Of a stretch of 64,000 nt of DNA, positions 32,001-38,130 are shown piece after piece. The stretch spans positions 11,884,479 through 11,948,478 of the forward strand of contig CM072899.1 of NCBI GenBank assembly GCA_037013685.1, given 5' to 3'. The notes beneath the pieces are model-generated. The model saw only the letters and a list, made by a program, of their open reading frames with translations. It was not told the origin of the DNA and searched no databases. This DNA comes from Acridotheres tristis. Its lineage: Eukaryota; Chordata; Aves; Passeriformes; Sturnidae. Positions within the stretch are counted from its first letter, which is position 1, and each line of letters begins with the position of its first letter. The position numbers were made by a program, and so were the translations under genes.

Positions 32001-33957
32001 TCTGGAACACAGGCCTGTGCGTGTTGGCATCAGTGATGTTGATGTGAACGTGGCAGTTGTCACGCAGGGTACGATCAGAGGCTGTCACGGTGAGCACATA
32101 GCGCCTCTCCTGCTTGTAGTCCAGCGGCAGAGACAGAGTGATGAGCCCCAGCCCACCCTGCGTGCTGATGGAGAAGCGGTTCCGCGTGTTGCCTCCTGTG
32201 ATCTGGTATGTGATGGCACTGTTCACATCCCGGTCCACTGCTGTGACGCTGAGGACGCTGGTGCCCACAGCTGCATCCTCGTTCAGGCGGATGAAGTATT
32301 CCTTCTGGGTGAACTCAGGGCGGTTGTCGTTGACATCCATGACAGTAATGGTGACGCTGGCTGAGGCAGACAAAGATGGAGAGCCATGGTCACGAGCCTC
32401 TACCCCAAAAAAATAGTGCTCGACCGATTCCCGGTCCAAGGGCCCACTGACTGTGATCCACCCTGTGGCACTGTTCACTACAAAGGGTGTGTCAGCTGAG
32501 ACCCCTGTCAGTTTGTACTCCAGGCGTGAGTTCTCGCCGTAGTCTGCATCCACGGCCTGGATGTGGATGACAGAGTGGCCAAGGGGAGCATTCTCCAGGA
32601 CAGAGATTTGAAAAGGGGTGCTGACAAAAATGGGGGCATGGTCATTGATGTCCACCACCTGGATGCTCACCATGCCAGTGTTGTTAGAAAGAGGAGGACG
32701 CCCCGCATCCTGAGCCCGGATCCTCAGGGCATACTCCCGCTCCACCTCAAAATCCAAGGGGGCCACCACCTGTATTTCCCCAGTGACACTGTCAATGGAG
32801 AACTGGCCCCGACTGTTCCCACTGATGATGTTGTAGTGCACCAGCGCATTGTTGTCCTTGTCCAGGTCCGTGGCGGTGACACGTAGGATCTCGGTGTGGG
32901 GCCGTATGTCCTCCCTCACTTGGACAATGTAGCGCTTCTCGCTGAACTGAGGGATGTTGTCATTCTCATCAAGGACCGTGATGTAGACCTTGACAGTGGC
33001 GGAGCGCGGCCCCGGCTCCCTGCCCTGGTCGCTGGCTTCCACCACCAGGGAGTACTTCTCCATCTTCTCCCTGTCCACCGGCCCGCTGGTGGTGATGAGG
33101 CCGGAGCGGGCATCAATCTCAAAGACGTCGTAGGCAGCCCGTTCATTGACGAAGCGGTAGCGGATGTTGGCATTAGGCAAGGAGTCGACGTCGGTGGCCC
33201 GCAGCTGCAGAATGGGGTATCCCTCCTCCACGTTCTCCCGGATGGTCTCCCGGTACTCGCCCTGCTCGAACACGGGGTCGTGGTCGTTGCGGTCAGCCAC
33301 AGTGATGGCCACCATGGTGGTGGCGGAGAGCCGCGGTGTCCCGTGGTCCGTGGCCGTCACTCGGAAGTAGTGCAGGTCCATGCTCTCGCGGTCCAGGGCC
33401 TGGGTGGTGGAGATGAGCCCGGCCCGCGGGTCGATGCTGAACAGATCCCGCGAGCGGCTGTTCATCAGCGCGTCCATGGAGTACACCAGCCGCCCCGCTT
33501 CGCCCCCGTCGGGGTCCTGAGCCGCCACTGCCACCACCGCCGTCCCCGCCGGCTGGTTCTCCGCCACCTCCGCCTGGTAGTTGTACTGGGGGAACAGCGG
33601 GTGGCGGTTCGGGGCTGCGCGCCGGGCCCGCTGCCCCGGGGCCGACGCCGGGACCAAGGGCAGCGGGCGCGGCTGGGCGGCGCGGGGCGGGCAGCGCGGC
33701 GGGGACCGGCGGCGCGGCGCCGGGGGCAGCCCGGGGGGCACGGCCGCCGCCCGGCACGGCACGGCGGCGGGACAGCCCCAGCGGCCCGGCGGCCCCCAGC
33801 CTGCCGGCGGCGGCGGCGCGGTAGCCCCCAGCCCGGAGGGGAACAAAGAGAGCAGCAGGAGCGGTAGCAGCACCAGCAGCAGCGGCGGCCGCGGCTCCCG
33901 GTGGCGGCGGCGGCAGGAGCGGCTCGGGGCGGCCACCGGCTCCTCCGCCGCTGCCAT
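5036..33957 (-). CDS. CELSR3: CELSR3, cadherin EGF LAG seven-pass G-type receptor 3 (35 coding exons)
   Basis: Atypical cadherin and adhesion GPCR of the Flamingo family. Known roles are planar cell polarity, axon tract formation and neuronal migration at the plasma membrane. Joining the 35 exons listed here gives 9477 nt, 3158 residues (human about 3312). Order: signal peptide (about 22-45), furin-like RARR (110-113), nine cadherin repeats (about 124-1042), EGF domains, two laminin-G domains, laminin-type EGF (about 1806-1905), hormone-receptor domain, GAIN and GPS (to about 2312), seven helices (about 2317-2560), tail. The ATG sits in a strong Kozak context (CACCATGG) with an in-frame TGA three codons before it. 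All exon phases agree; 33 of 34 introns are GT-AG and one is GC-AG. Residue similarity is clearly to CELSR3 rather than CELSR1/2, through the ANRHP-type entry to cadherin 1 and the tail ending in GHS. NCKIPSD as upstream neighbour agrees. Introns other than 1, 2 and 16 are below 0.75 kb and hold only the items listed. Confidence 0.97.
5717..6794 (-). CDS. CELSR3: CELSR3 exon 34: tail with 13-residue repeat array
   Basis: 1078 nt, residues about 2791-3149. Acceptor CCGGTGCAG|GGATT, donor TCAGA|GTAAGT. After ILKNRLQYP and a TLGHRAVPAASYGRIY block come about 241 residues of tandem S-R-E-x-L-D units (5887-6609), then a Ser/Thr/Pro-rich end and SHSISELSPDSE. Human keeps the two flanks but only degenerate traces of the array. 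The donor contains an in-frame TAA. Confidence 0.95.
5887..6609 (-). repeat. CELSR3: 13-residue (39-nt) tandem repeat array in the CELSR3 tail
   Basis: The coding frame splits into about 19 consecutive units, 17 of exactly 13 residues, one of 9 and one of 11. Typical units are SREELDTIPSRHG, SREWLNTLPSRQV, SREQLDLLSRKQP, SRENLEPLSRRQP. Consensus is S-R-E/D-x-L-D/E-x-L/I-P/S-S/R-R-Q/H-x. Codons differ between units, so the protein pattern is kept while the DNA has diverged. That suggests an old, selected repeat rather than a recent slippage event. Confidence 0.93.
6964..7164 (-). CDS. CELSR3: CELSR3 exon 33: cytoplasmic tail
   Basis: 201 nt, symmetric phase 1. Acceptor CTTCATCAG|ATGTGG, donor AAAG|GTAACA. 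It encodes DVDGNDLMSYWPALGECE, WGSERKLGFDVNKDAANN and NQPDLALTSGDE, almost as in mammals. Confidence 0.95.
7290..7463 (-). CDS. CELSR3: CELSR3 exon 32: acidic serine segment of tail, GC donor
   Basis: 174 nt. Acceptor TTCCTACAG|ACCAG. It encodes DQDSDSDSDLSLDEERSLSI and RGRFQRQLKRAAHSERLLTN. The donor is AAAG|GCAAGT, the standard GC-AG form. Phase 1 here is required by exon 33 (G|AT for Asp), so the GC site is not a reading slip. Confidence 0.92.
7464..8069 (-). other. CELSR3 intron 31
   Basis: 606 bases between exons 31 and 32, GT-AG. I see no exon or repeat in it. Confidence 0.6.
8070..8176 (-). CDS. CELSR3: CELSR3 exon 31: cytoplasmic tail
   Basis: 107 nt. Acceptor CTCTTTCAG|AGAC, donor GGAG|GTAAGC. 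It encodes DHSLLAHAGPTDIDMAMFHR and DAGG. Confidence 0.93.
8269..8405 (-). CDS. CELSR3: CELSR3 exon 30: cytoplasmic tail
   Basis: 137 nt. Acceptor CTCCCCAG|GGCCC, donor CTCAG|GTAGGG. It encodes YNNTALFEESGLIRITLGAS and a Ser-rich run, strongly conserved with human. Confidence 0.94.
8544..8657 (-). CDS. CELSR3: CELSR3 exon 29: end of helix 7 and start of tail
   Basis: 114 nt, symmetric phase 0. Acceptor TCCCCACAG|GGCC, donor CACAG|GTGGGC. It encodes GLAVLILFCVLNEEVWEAWK followed by a charged juxtamembrane stretch. Confidence 0.94.
9295..9421 (-). CDS. CELSR3: CELSR3 exon 28: helices 6 and 7
   Basis: 127 nt. Acceptor CTCTCTCCAG|CATGACG, donor CTCCAG|GTAACT. It encodes TM6 (SSFVLLLVISTTWLFGLLAV) and the start of TM7 (LAFHYFYTVLCSLQ). 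The junction with exon 27 gives V-L-M-T-L, one residue more than human A-L-T-L. Confidence 0.93.
10050..10129 (-). CDS. CELSR3: CELSR3 exon 27: end of helix 5 and third intracellular loop
   Basis: 80 nt. Acceptor ACACTTTCAG|ATGAATG, donor TTCT|GTGAGT. It encodes MNGVMFLLVAK, then a Cys- and Lys-rich loop ending KETKKKSV. Confidence 0.92.
10420..10532 (-). CDS. CELSR3: CELSR3 exon 26: second extracellular loop and helix 5
   Basis: 113 nt. Acceptor CTCCTGCAG|GGCTG, donor TTGTG|GTAAAA. It encodes GLDPEGYGNPDFCWIS, holding the loop Cys and Trp, then the first half of TM5. Confidence 0.94.
11032..11206 (-). CDS. CELSR3: CELSR3 exon 25: membrane helices 3 and 4
   Basis: 175 nt. Acceptor CTCCCCAG|TTTCTC, donor ACTG|GTAGGA. 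It encodes TM3 (CTVIAILLHCFFLSTFAWLF) with VQGLHIYRM, then TM4 (YAIGWGVPAIITG). Confidence 0.95.
11314..11520 (-). CDS. CELSR3: CELSR3 exon 24: membrane helices 1 and 2
   Basis: 207 nt, symmetric phase 0. Acceptor GCTGCAG|CAACTG, donor ACCAG|GTCTGT. It encodes TM1 (LAIVTYSLVSLSLVSLLLTF) and TM2 (ISVTLFFSELLFLLGI) joined by LKGLKSNTRGIHSN. Confidence 0.95.
11710..11836 (-). CDS. CELSR3: CELSR3 exon 23: GPS motif
   Basis: 127 nt. Acceptor GGCTGCAG|GACC, donor AGAG|GTAACC. It encodes GFWTARDCELVYRNTTHVHC, then C-Q-C-S-Q-F-G-T-F-G-V-L-M. The family's usual H-L-T/S cleavage tripeptide is replaced by Q-F-G, so self-cleavage is not expected; human CELSR3 also lacks it. Confidence 0.94.
12001..12098 (+). 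mobile_element. CR1 LINE 3'-end fragment in CELSR3 intron 22
   Basis: The stretch contains phrases typical of the CR1 3' end: a G-A-G-G-G-A-A-A-T-G-G start, TTGGACTCAATGATCTTAAA, GGTCTTTTCCAAACTAAATG, ending ATTTTATG. It is inserted opposite to the gene. Recognition is by memory of the family consensus. Confidence 0.8.
12242..12409 (-). CDS. CELSR3: CELSR3 exon 22: GAIN domain beta core
   Basis: 168 nt. Acceptor CCTTGCAG|GCTCC, donor ACCC|GTGAGT. It encodes LPKNPVMNSPIVSVSVFS, LEFYLLETANRSKPLCVQW, ending in NHSNP. Confidence 0.93.
12688..12868 (-). CDS. CELSR3: CELSR3 exon 21: GAIN domain
   Basis: 181 nt. Acceptor TGCCCCAG|CTGTC, donor TCAG|GTACATC. It encodes a Pro/Ser/Glu-rich segment, then LTVVILIMYRTLGGLLPARY. 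A (GT)n tract lies just upstream of the acceptor in the intron. Confidence 0.92.
12893..12932. repeat. (CA)n microsatellite
   Basis: CACACACACCCACAAACACA followed by further CA units, on the plus strand. It is a (GT)n tract in the CELSR3 sense, about 30-60 bases upstream of the exon 21 acceptor. Confidence 0.85.
13070..13120 (+). mobile_element. CR1 LINE 3'-end fragment in CELSR3 intron 20
   Basis: AAAGGTCTATTCCAACCCAA followed by TTTTATGATTCTAC is the terminal part of CR1 elements. The fragment is short and diverged, so its left end is uncertain. Confidence 0.75.
13179..13328 (-). CDS. CELSR3: CELSR3 exon 20: GAIN domain
   Basis: 150 nt, symmetric phase 1. Acceptor CCTCCCCAG|TGCTG, donor GAAG|GTGAGC. 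It encodes LSIDRMENHSHIRRRYPRYH and FRGQPAWDPHTHVVLP, as in human CELSR3. Confidence 0.93.
13809..13992 (-). CDS. CELSR3: CELSR3 exon 19: GAIN domain
   Basis: 184 nt. Acceptor CCCATTCAG|AACC, donor ATCA|GTGAGT. It encodes NLLRAGSSVLAPENREHW and NMKLTYLNPVGVITPNI. Confidence 0.94.
14439..14648 (-). CDS. CELSR3: CELSR3 exon 18: GAIN domain
   Basis: 210 nt, symmetric phase 0. Acceptor CACTGACAG|CTAGAG, donor CGAG|GTGAGT. It encodes the helical GAIN subdomain A: EAKKLAHRLRAVTDH and GFGLTATQDAHFNE. Confidence 0.94.
15363..15457 (-). CDS. CELSR3: CELSR3 exon 17: end of hormone-receptor domain
   Basis: 95 nt. Acceptor TGTTTTAG|GTGCAG, donor GCTG|GTAATC. It encodes AAIRHCDEEKGWLEPDLFNC and TSPAFKELSVL, with the conserved W-L-x-P-x-L-x-N-C pattern. 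Confidence 0.93.
15458..17679 (-). other. CELSR3 intron 16 (2.2 kb)
   Basis: No exon-like frame with splice sites and no recognisable repeat. Several open frames on both strands (for example 16572-17096 plus, 16669-17190 minus) overlap one another and match nothing I know. Confidence 0.6.
17680..17781 (-). CDS. CELSR3: CELSR3 exon 16: hormone-receptor domain, first part
   Basis: 102 nt. Acceptor CTCCACAG|TGCTC, donor TTGG|GTGAGT. It encodes VLYDGCPKSLKAGVWWPQTK and CPKGSLG, the start of the Cys/Trp-rich HormR fold. Confidence 0.94.
17868..18051 (-). CDS. CELSR3: CELSR3 exon 15: laminin-type EGF
   Basis: 184 nt. Acceptor CTGCCAG|GACTTC, donor GAGG|GTGAGT. It encodes CLPCDCYPVGSTSRSC, CHCRPGVIGRQCNSC and the DSPFAEV end of the laminin-type EGF module. 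Confidence 0.95.
18362..18482 (-). CDS. CELSR3: CELSR3 exon 14: laminin-type EGF, first part
   Basis: 121 nt. Acceptor TCCCTAG|GATAG, donor GCAAG|GTGAGG. It encodes CPKGWWGNPTCGPCNCD and NKTNGQCHCK, nearly invariant across CELSR proteins. Confidence 0.95.
18667..18808 (-). CDS. CELSR3: CELSR3 exon 13: end of EGF 5 and EGF 6
   Basis: 142 nt. Acceptor CACCTCAG|GGTAC, donor ACAG|GTAAGA. It encodes YYGGDCVDVCHLNPCKNKSVC and CECSGNFFGQYCEH. Confidence 0.94.
19064..19232 (-). CDS. CELSR3: CELSR3 exon 12: start of EGF 5
   Basis: 169 nt. Acceptor CACTGCAG|GGTGTG, donor CCAG|GTAGGA. It encodes a linker, then CDSNPCPTNSICKDEW and SCVCQPG, the first part of an EGF domain finished in exon 13. Confidence 0.92.
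19498..19608 (-). CDS. CELSR3: CELSR3 exon 11: end of laminin-G 2
   Basis: 111 nt, symmetric phase 0. Acceptor TTCTGCAG|GACAC, donor ACAG|GTGAGT. It encodes GNELHGLKVKHLHVGG and GLRGCIQ, the closing Cys motif of laminin-G. Confidence 0.93.
19751..19936 (-). CDS. CELSR3: CELSR3 exon 10: laminin-G 2
   Basis: 186 nt, symmetric phase 0. Acceptor TTCTGCAG|CTGG, donor ACCAG|GTGGGT. It encodes SRGSGRSTSLLLDQLQLSDG and the KWHDLQLEL strand. Confidence 0.93.
20175..20344 (-). CDS. CELSR3: CELSR3 exon 9: laminin-G 2
   Basis: 170 nt. Acceptor CTTTCCAG|CCATG, donor GCCAG|GTATGG. It encodes the SVPWYLGLAFRTRQQDGVLL region opening the second laminin-G domain. Confidence 0.93.
20521..20646 (-). CDS. CELSR3: CELSR3 exon 8: EGF 4
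   Basis: 126 nt, symmetric phase 1. Acceptor CCTCCAG|GTTGTC, donor CATG|GTGAGT. One EGF domain: CDSNPCKNGGTC, then YSCLCPVGFGGKDC. Confidence 0.94.
21108..21271 (-). CDS. CELSR3: CELSR3 exon 7: end of laminin-G 1
   Basis: 164 nt. Acceptor CCTGCAG|GTCCC, donor GCAG|GTACCAG. It encodes LLLGGVPNLPENFP and GCMRDLFIDSKRID, the C-terminal laminin-G motif with its Cys. Confidence 0.94.
21459..21616 (-). CDS. CELSR3: CELSR3 exon 6: laminin-G 1
   Basis: 158 nt. Acceptor GCTTTCAG|CCCAAG, donor AAAA|GTGAGT. It encodes GPSKDKVAILTIDECD and GSEIGNYSCAAEGVQTSS, matching the mammalian order. Confidence 0.94.
22032..22120 (-). CDS. CELSR3: CELSR3 exon 5: laminin-G 1
   Basis: 89 nt, ends in phase 0. Acceptor CTCCTCAG|GAGAG, donor CAAG|GTATGT. 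It encodes VSPYLPGGVSDGQWHTLQ and LRYYNK, the usual laminin-G core. Confidence 0.93.
22486..22601 (-). CDS. CELSR3: CELSR3 exon 4: laminin-G 1
   Basis: 116 nt. Acceptor TGCCCCAG|GTTC, donor CACAG|GTACG. It encodes the LLLYNGRLNERHDFLAVEI strand region, near-identical in type to human CELSR3. Confidence 0.94.
22726..22801. repeat. two perfect 38-bp tandem copies in CELSR3 intron 3
   Basis: Copy one is 22726-22763 and copy two 22764-22801. Both start AGCTGGCAGCAGCAAAGGCA and end GCAGGAAGGG with no mismatch, so the duplication is recent. Confidence 0.92.
22997..23219 (-). CDS. CELSR3: CELSR3 exon 3: EGF 3 and start of laminin-G 1
   Basis: 223 nt. Acceptor CCTGCAG|GTGAGAAC, donor TCTC|GTGAGT. 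It encodes GRCVPGVCRNGGTC, an EGF domain, then the RSFPPRSFIMFRGLRQRF opening of the laminin-G fold. Confidence 0.94.
23220..24776 (-). other. CELSR3 intron 2 (1.56 kb)
   Basis: No coding exon seen. A short AT-rich block at 23975-24060 stands out from GC-rich surroundings and carries several TAAT cores. Confidence 0.6.
24777..25409 (-). CDS. CELSR3: CELSR3 exon 2: membrane-distal linker, EGF 1 and start of EGF 2
   Basis: 633 nt, residues about 1043-1253. Acceptor CCAACAG|AC completes an Asp codon; donor AGCG|GTGAGT. It carries the NMWQERFLSPLL and FNIQNDTDVGG stretches typical of CELSR proteins, then Cys-rich CLREPCQNYMKC and LCYSNPCLNGGIC EGF signatures. Confidence 0.95.
25410..30830 (-). 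other. CELSR3 intron 1 (5.4 kb)
   Basis: The largest intron of the gene, between the single cadherin exon and exon 2. No coding exon or transposon recognised. Two stretches (27690-27740 and 28110-28215) have the AT-rich, homeodomain-core composition of conserved regulatory DNA, and a (CCCT)n-like run lies at 29889-29910. Confidence 0.65.
28110..28215. promoter_or_regulatory. possible conserved non-coding element in CELSR3 intron 1
   Basis: The stretch holds TTTTAATCACGAATG, CTGATTAAATCC and GAATATTCATGCAG in about 75 bases: two bicoid/OTX-like or homeobox-like TAATC cores and an octamer-like ATATTCAT. Composition differs from the flanks. Conservation itself cannot be seen in one sequence. 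Confidence 0.3.
30831..33957 (-). CDS. CELSR3: CELSR3 exon 1: signal peptide and nine cadherin repeats
   Basis: One 3127-nt exon encodes residues 1-1042 and ends in phase 1. A leucine-rich signal segment (about 25-40) is followed by a Gly/Pro/Arg-rich region with RARR, and cadherin 1 begins near residue 124. Calcium-binding motifs recur through the repeats: DRE, DxNDN (for example DENDN, DINDH, DVNDN, DQNDN) and xEN/xED. Donor ACAG|GTAGGG. The region before cadherin 1 is about 125 residues against roughly 315 in human. Confidence 0.96.
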
Positions 33958-34045
33958 GGTGCCTCAGCGGCCGCCGCCCGGCCAGGGCGCACGGCGATGG
34001 GCTCGGCGCCGCCCCCGCTCGCGCCGGTGATGGCCGCCCCCTGCC

Positions 34046-34085
34046 CCACCACCACCGCCACCACCGCCGCCGCCGCTGCTGCCGG
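34046..34085. repeat. (CCA/CCG)n trinucleotide tract in the CELSR3 5'UTR
   Basis: CCACCACCACCGCCACCACC followed by CGCCGCCGCCGCTGCTGCC, an imperfect triplet tract that reads (GGT/GGC)n in the mRNA. Confidence 0.8.
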
Positions 34086-34160
34086 GGGTGGTGGCGGCTC
34101 CTCCCGCAGCCCCAACATGGCTCCCGCCGCCCCGCCCCGCCGCGCCCCCGCCCGCCCTGC

Positions 34161-34172
34161 GCCGCCATCTTG
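34161..34172 (-). promoter_or_regulatory. CELSR3: YY1-type initiator-proximal site
   Basis: Reads CAAGATGGCGGC in the CELSR3 sense, the full YY1 core. Known YY1 promoter sites sit in this orientation shortly downstream of the start of transcription. Its ATG could also open an upstream frame. Confidence 0.55.
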
Positions 34173-36764
34173 AGCGCGGGCGGACAGGCCGTGGTTGGAG
34201 CTCCGTGCGGCGGTGGCCGCTGCATGCCGGGGTTGGAGCTCCGTACCGCGGCGGGACGTCCGGGTGCTCTGCGGAGCTCAGCCGCTGTCGGCCCTGGAGC
34301 GGGCTGTGCCGCCCGCGAGTGAGCCCTGCGGGCTCAGCGCTGCTGTCTGTGTGAGGGGCTGCACCGGCCGGACCCGGGTGAGCGGCTGCCGGAGCCTCCC
34401 TGCCAAATTCGCAGGGCCCGCGGACACCGGGATACCGTGCGCACAACACGCACCTGCTGAGCTCACTGAGCCGGTCCTGCCGACCCGCTCGTGCACCAGG
34501 TGCCAGAACGGTCCCCCTGCCACCGCCAGCGTCCCCTGGGCCCGGCTGTGTCCCCGTGCCCGAGGAGAGCCCAGGGGACCGCTGCCCTGCCGCCGACAAG
34601 AAGGGCGAGGCAGGCAAAAGCAGCGCTTAGGCAGGGAGCACTGCCATGCCTTGGCAGCCCCACGGGCATCTTCCACTCCCCCGTGCCCATCTGGAAGCAG
34701 CACACATTGGGCATCTGCAAGGATGGGCTTTACCGTGTGAATGAGGACGGGCTTCCCTGTGTCCCGCTCTTCCAGGAGGTACAAGTGGTGTCACACCCCT
34801 TGCTACCCCGGCTCCACACCCATAGACACACAAGTGCACGGCACAAATTTAGCTATCCCACTCTGCTTCCCAGACACAGACCCCAGCTGCCAACACTCAC
34901 AAGGTGTGGCACCATCACCAGAGCGAAAGTTGCAGATTTTGCTTCCTATATCCCTAATATTAAAAAAAAACCCCAACCAACCCTACATTTTTCCAAGGAA
35001 AATTCAGTTTGAAACCCTTGCATTATGGTGATTCATTAATGCATCAGCCTCATAATTTAGTTGTTGGTTTGATTCAATCAACTAATATCTCATCCTGATC
35101 CACTGGAGCTCGTAACAGGCTTAAGGTCCTCATTAGTGTTTTGCGTGCGGTGGTAGAGGGACATCCTTGGCCATGTCCTGGTGAAGGAGAGGGCACATTG
35201 GGGCAAATGCTAGGGCAAAAAGAACTGTGCCAGGAAGGAAAATCGAGCAAATCTGGGAGATGGGGGGAGTTTAGGATGGTGTAGGGAAGAACAGGGCACA
35301 CATGGGACACGCTGTGCCTCCATCCAGTGCACAGCCCAGCTCTAAAGGGGCTGCAAGAGCCTCCTGTGCTGCTGTGCTGGAAGAACTGTTGTTCAGGGTG
35401 TGTAGGCTAGAGAGCAGGAGTACCCCCATATCCACACCATAGCCAGGCTAGATATTGCTGGCAGCCTTTGTACAGGCCCTGCATAACTTCCAAAACAAAC
35501 TCACAAATTACCAGTGGGATGGATTCACTGGAGGTGGCACTCCCCTGCTCAGCTGTCACTACCAGCACTGCAGGAGCAATGTTTACTCACCAACACACTC
35601 CCACTCCACAGGAAACAGAGCTGTGCAAGGTCCCACCATCCCTTTGCAGAAATCCAAGTGGCTGCTTGGGAGCCGCACGTTATTTTGGACAGCACAGGCC
35701 ATCTGCACAGCAAGGAGGACTCACAGGAGATGTGTTGGCTCCATGGCACAGCAGGTCTGGGGACCTCAAGGGAGTCCAGTTGCCACTGTCCTGGTGGTGC
35801 CCTCTGCTCCAGCTGTGGCTGGGGCCATGGCATCCCACATGCTGCTGCCACAGCACTGAATCCTAGTAGCACCAGTGCTTTGCTTCTCTGCTCCATGTTG
35901 CGGGGCCCCCACACTAGCCATGGCCACTACCTCTCACCCAGCTTTGGTTCCACCAATGGTGACAGATGGTCCCCTAGCAATTACTGTTAGTGTAAACGAG
36001 GGGGTGGGAAGAGCACACACAGCCCACTGATCAAGGGTTTGACAGCAAGCAGGCTCCCATTCCTAGGGTGGAAACCAAGGAAACACAACATGGGGTCTGC
36101 AGCACACCCAGTATGTCCCCAAACCTGGCTAGCCTCATGCAGGGCTGGTAATTCACTCCCACCACCATCACCCCTGCAGAAGCCAAGGCCTGGCCACCAC
36201 TGGGGAAGATGCAGGGCCAGTCCTTGCCCTGTTGCTTGTGCTCAGCACTTGTTGTAGGACCATGACGGGAAATACCAGGCAGGCCCTAAAGTAGTAGCCA
36301 GTGCATTCAGCCTGTGCCAGAGAGAAGTTCCTCCGGTGCTTAGACAGTGCTCAGGGCTGACACCCAGTGAGTGTGGATGTCTAAGCCCCTGGAGAGGCCA
36401 ACATGTTATTTATGAACTCCATGGGATGGGTAATCTGCTGTGATTAACTCCTGAACCACCACCTAACACCTCTGGCTTGGGTGGTCCAGCACCAGCACTG
36501 GCAGGGATGTGGCCATACCAACCATACTGTGCTCTTGAAGGATTTATGTTCTCCCCAACAGACCCTTAAAGCATCCACCTGAGCCCTTTCAGTGCTGTTA
36601 GGATAATGCCAGAGCAGCCCCAGCCCTGCACACAGCTCACCCAAGAAACCTCATTTAACATAGGGCAGCTCATCACTCATGTACAACAGGAAGATGCTGG
36701 CTGGATCATACATCACACCTCCTCAAACTGGGGATGTGCCATCAGGAAACCAAATCAGGAGAGA

Positions 36765-37055
36765 GGCAATACTTTTTAAAAGTAATGAAGGCTTTCAAGT
36801 TTATTTGTTCTAATTACCCAGCTGACAGCTCAGGGAAGGAGGAGAAAATTATCAGGGTATTATTACTGCCACAAAATAGTTGTAATGGAATCATTCCAGA
36901 CAATAAAGCAGAAGCGCAGGTCACAGGCAATGTATCACTCCCCCCATGCCAGCCCCCCAACACCTCTCACTGTTGCACCACAATAAAAACACCAATATGA
37001 GGAGACACTGCTCTAATTGTGTCTAATTACAGCAAACAATCCTGAGTGTCTCACC
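36765..37055. promoter_or_regulatory. candidate conserved enhancer upstream of CELSR3
   Basis: About 290 bases of AT-rich sequence in a GC-rich neighbourhood. It carries TCTAATTACCC, AGCTGACAGCTC (E-box-like), AAATTATCAGG, CTCTAATTGTGTCTAATTAC and AAACAATCC (SOX-like). Clustered TAATTA cores with E-box and SOX sites are typical of neural enhancers. It lies about 2.8 kb upstream of the CELSR3 start codon. Function is inferred. Confidence 0.4.
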
Positions 37056-38090
37056 TACATGGAGAGCAGCACCTCCTGAACAGGCCGGGGACAGTGAGTT
37101 TACATTCTGCAGTTTGATTCCCTGTGATGGGTGAAGGCCTTTCCTGGGCAGCAGGGGCATCTCTGCCCCTGGACCCCACAGCCAGCTGCCCCCCAGCTCT
37201 TCCAGCCCTTGGCTGCAGTGGCAGCAGGGCGTTGGGGCAGAGGGTGTTATGCTACTGTGCAGCTGGGATGGGGTGAGCAACCCTTTGGACAGCAATGGCT
37301 CAGGGATGCCAATGGAAGCCACCAGCTCTGCAGTCTGGGCTCCTGGCAAGCAGTCACAGGTCCTGCCACTGCTGGCACAGCGAAGCCCATCTCTGAGGGC
37401 AAGTGCCAAAAGAATATCTCACCACAGCAGCAGGCCATGGGCCAACAACAAGCCCCAGCAGCACTTGGAAGCAAGCTGAGGTTGGCTCAGGGGCAACTGT
37501 GTGCTGCACAGAGCAATGGGGCACAGGAGAGCCACCATGGGGGACACACCAGTAAGCACTGGCAGCCCTTATGTGTCACGACTGACTCAGGTGTGCAAAT
37601 TGTACACTTCAAGGCCACATGCCTGGGGACTTTGGAGACATGGGCCAAAGAGGCAGGAGCTGGGACAGTCCTGGCCCAAATTCTGCAGGTAGCTGTGTTT
37701 GATGTCATCCCTACATTGGAAGTGGCACAGCTTTCACCTGGTATTTACACCCCTGCCCTGGCAGGGCTGTGCCCATGGCCTGGCTGGCTCCCTTGGCACA
37801 GAGCCAGGAGCAGAGACCAGCTTCCTGCTGCCAACAGAGTGCTCTGCCCAATGCCTGCTGTCCTCCCACCACAGAACCCCTGCCATGCCAGGCACCGCTG
37901 AGGTTTGAGAGCACACATCCACAGCCCAAGCACGATTCATTATACTCAATACACAGCATTAAACCCTTCCTTGCCCAGGAAGCCAGCTGAGGCTGTGTGG
38001 ACCTTGTGGGAAGTGAACTGCGAGTCCCGCTCTGCCAAACCTTTCATGTAGAGCAGCGATGCTGGGCAGGCCCCAGGAATGATGGCTGTG

Positions 38091-38130
38091 CCCCTAGCAA
38101 GGGCTGCTGCCCCCTAGCAAGGGCTGCTGC
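38091..38130. repeat. two perfect 20-bp tandem copies
   Basis: CCCCTAGCAAGGGCTGCTGC occurs at 38091-38110 and again at 38111-38130. Confidence 0.9.

Larger units (their letters stand above)
33000..34640 (-). promoter_or_regulatory. CELSR3: CELSR3 CpG-island promoter and 5' untranslated region
   Basis: Very GC- and CpG-rich sequence spans the first part of exon 1, the start codon and about 700 bases upstream. There is no TATA box in the right place. GC boxes (CCGCCC) abound. A YY1-type element, CAAGATGGCGGC on the minus strand at 34161-34172, points in the direction of CELSR3 transcription, as is usual just downstream of TATA-less start sites. The transcription start is therefore inferred near 34175-34210. 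Confidence 0.75.

Noticed and set aside
30964..32364. 466-residue plus-strand open frame
   Set aside because: It lies wholly antisense to the CELSR3 cadherin exon. It arises from codon bias on the real strand and matches no protein.
32896..33867. 323-residue plus-strand open frame
   Set aside because: Antisense to the GC-rich first part of CELSR3 exon 1; such DNA has few stop codons.
34195..34740. a plus-strand antisense transcript from the CELSR3 promoter
   Set aside because: Human has an annotated CELSR3 antisense RNA and the island could be bidirectional, but no splice or polyadenylation evidence is visible here.
37131..37901. 256-residue plus-strand frame between the two genes
   Set aside because: No similarity that I recognise, no splice or polyadenylation context, low-complexity Gln/Ala/Gly/Pro composition.
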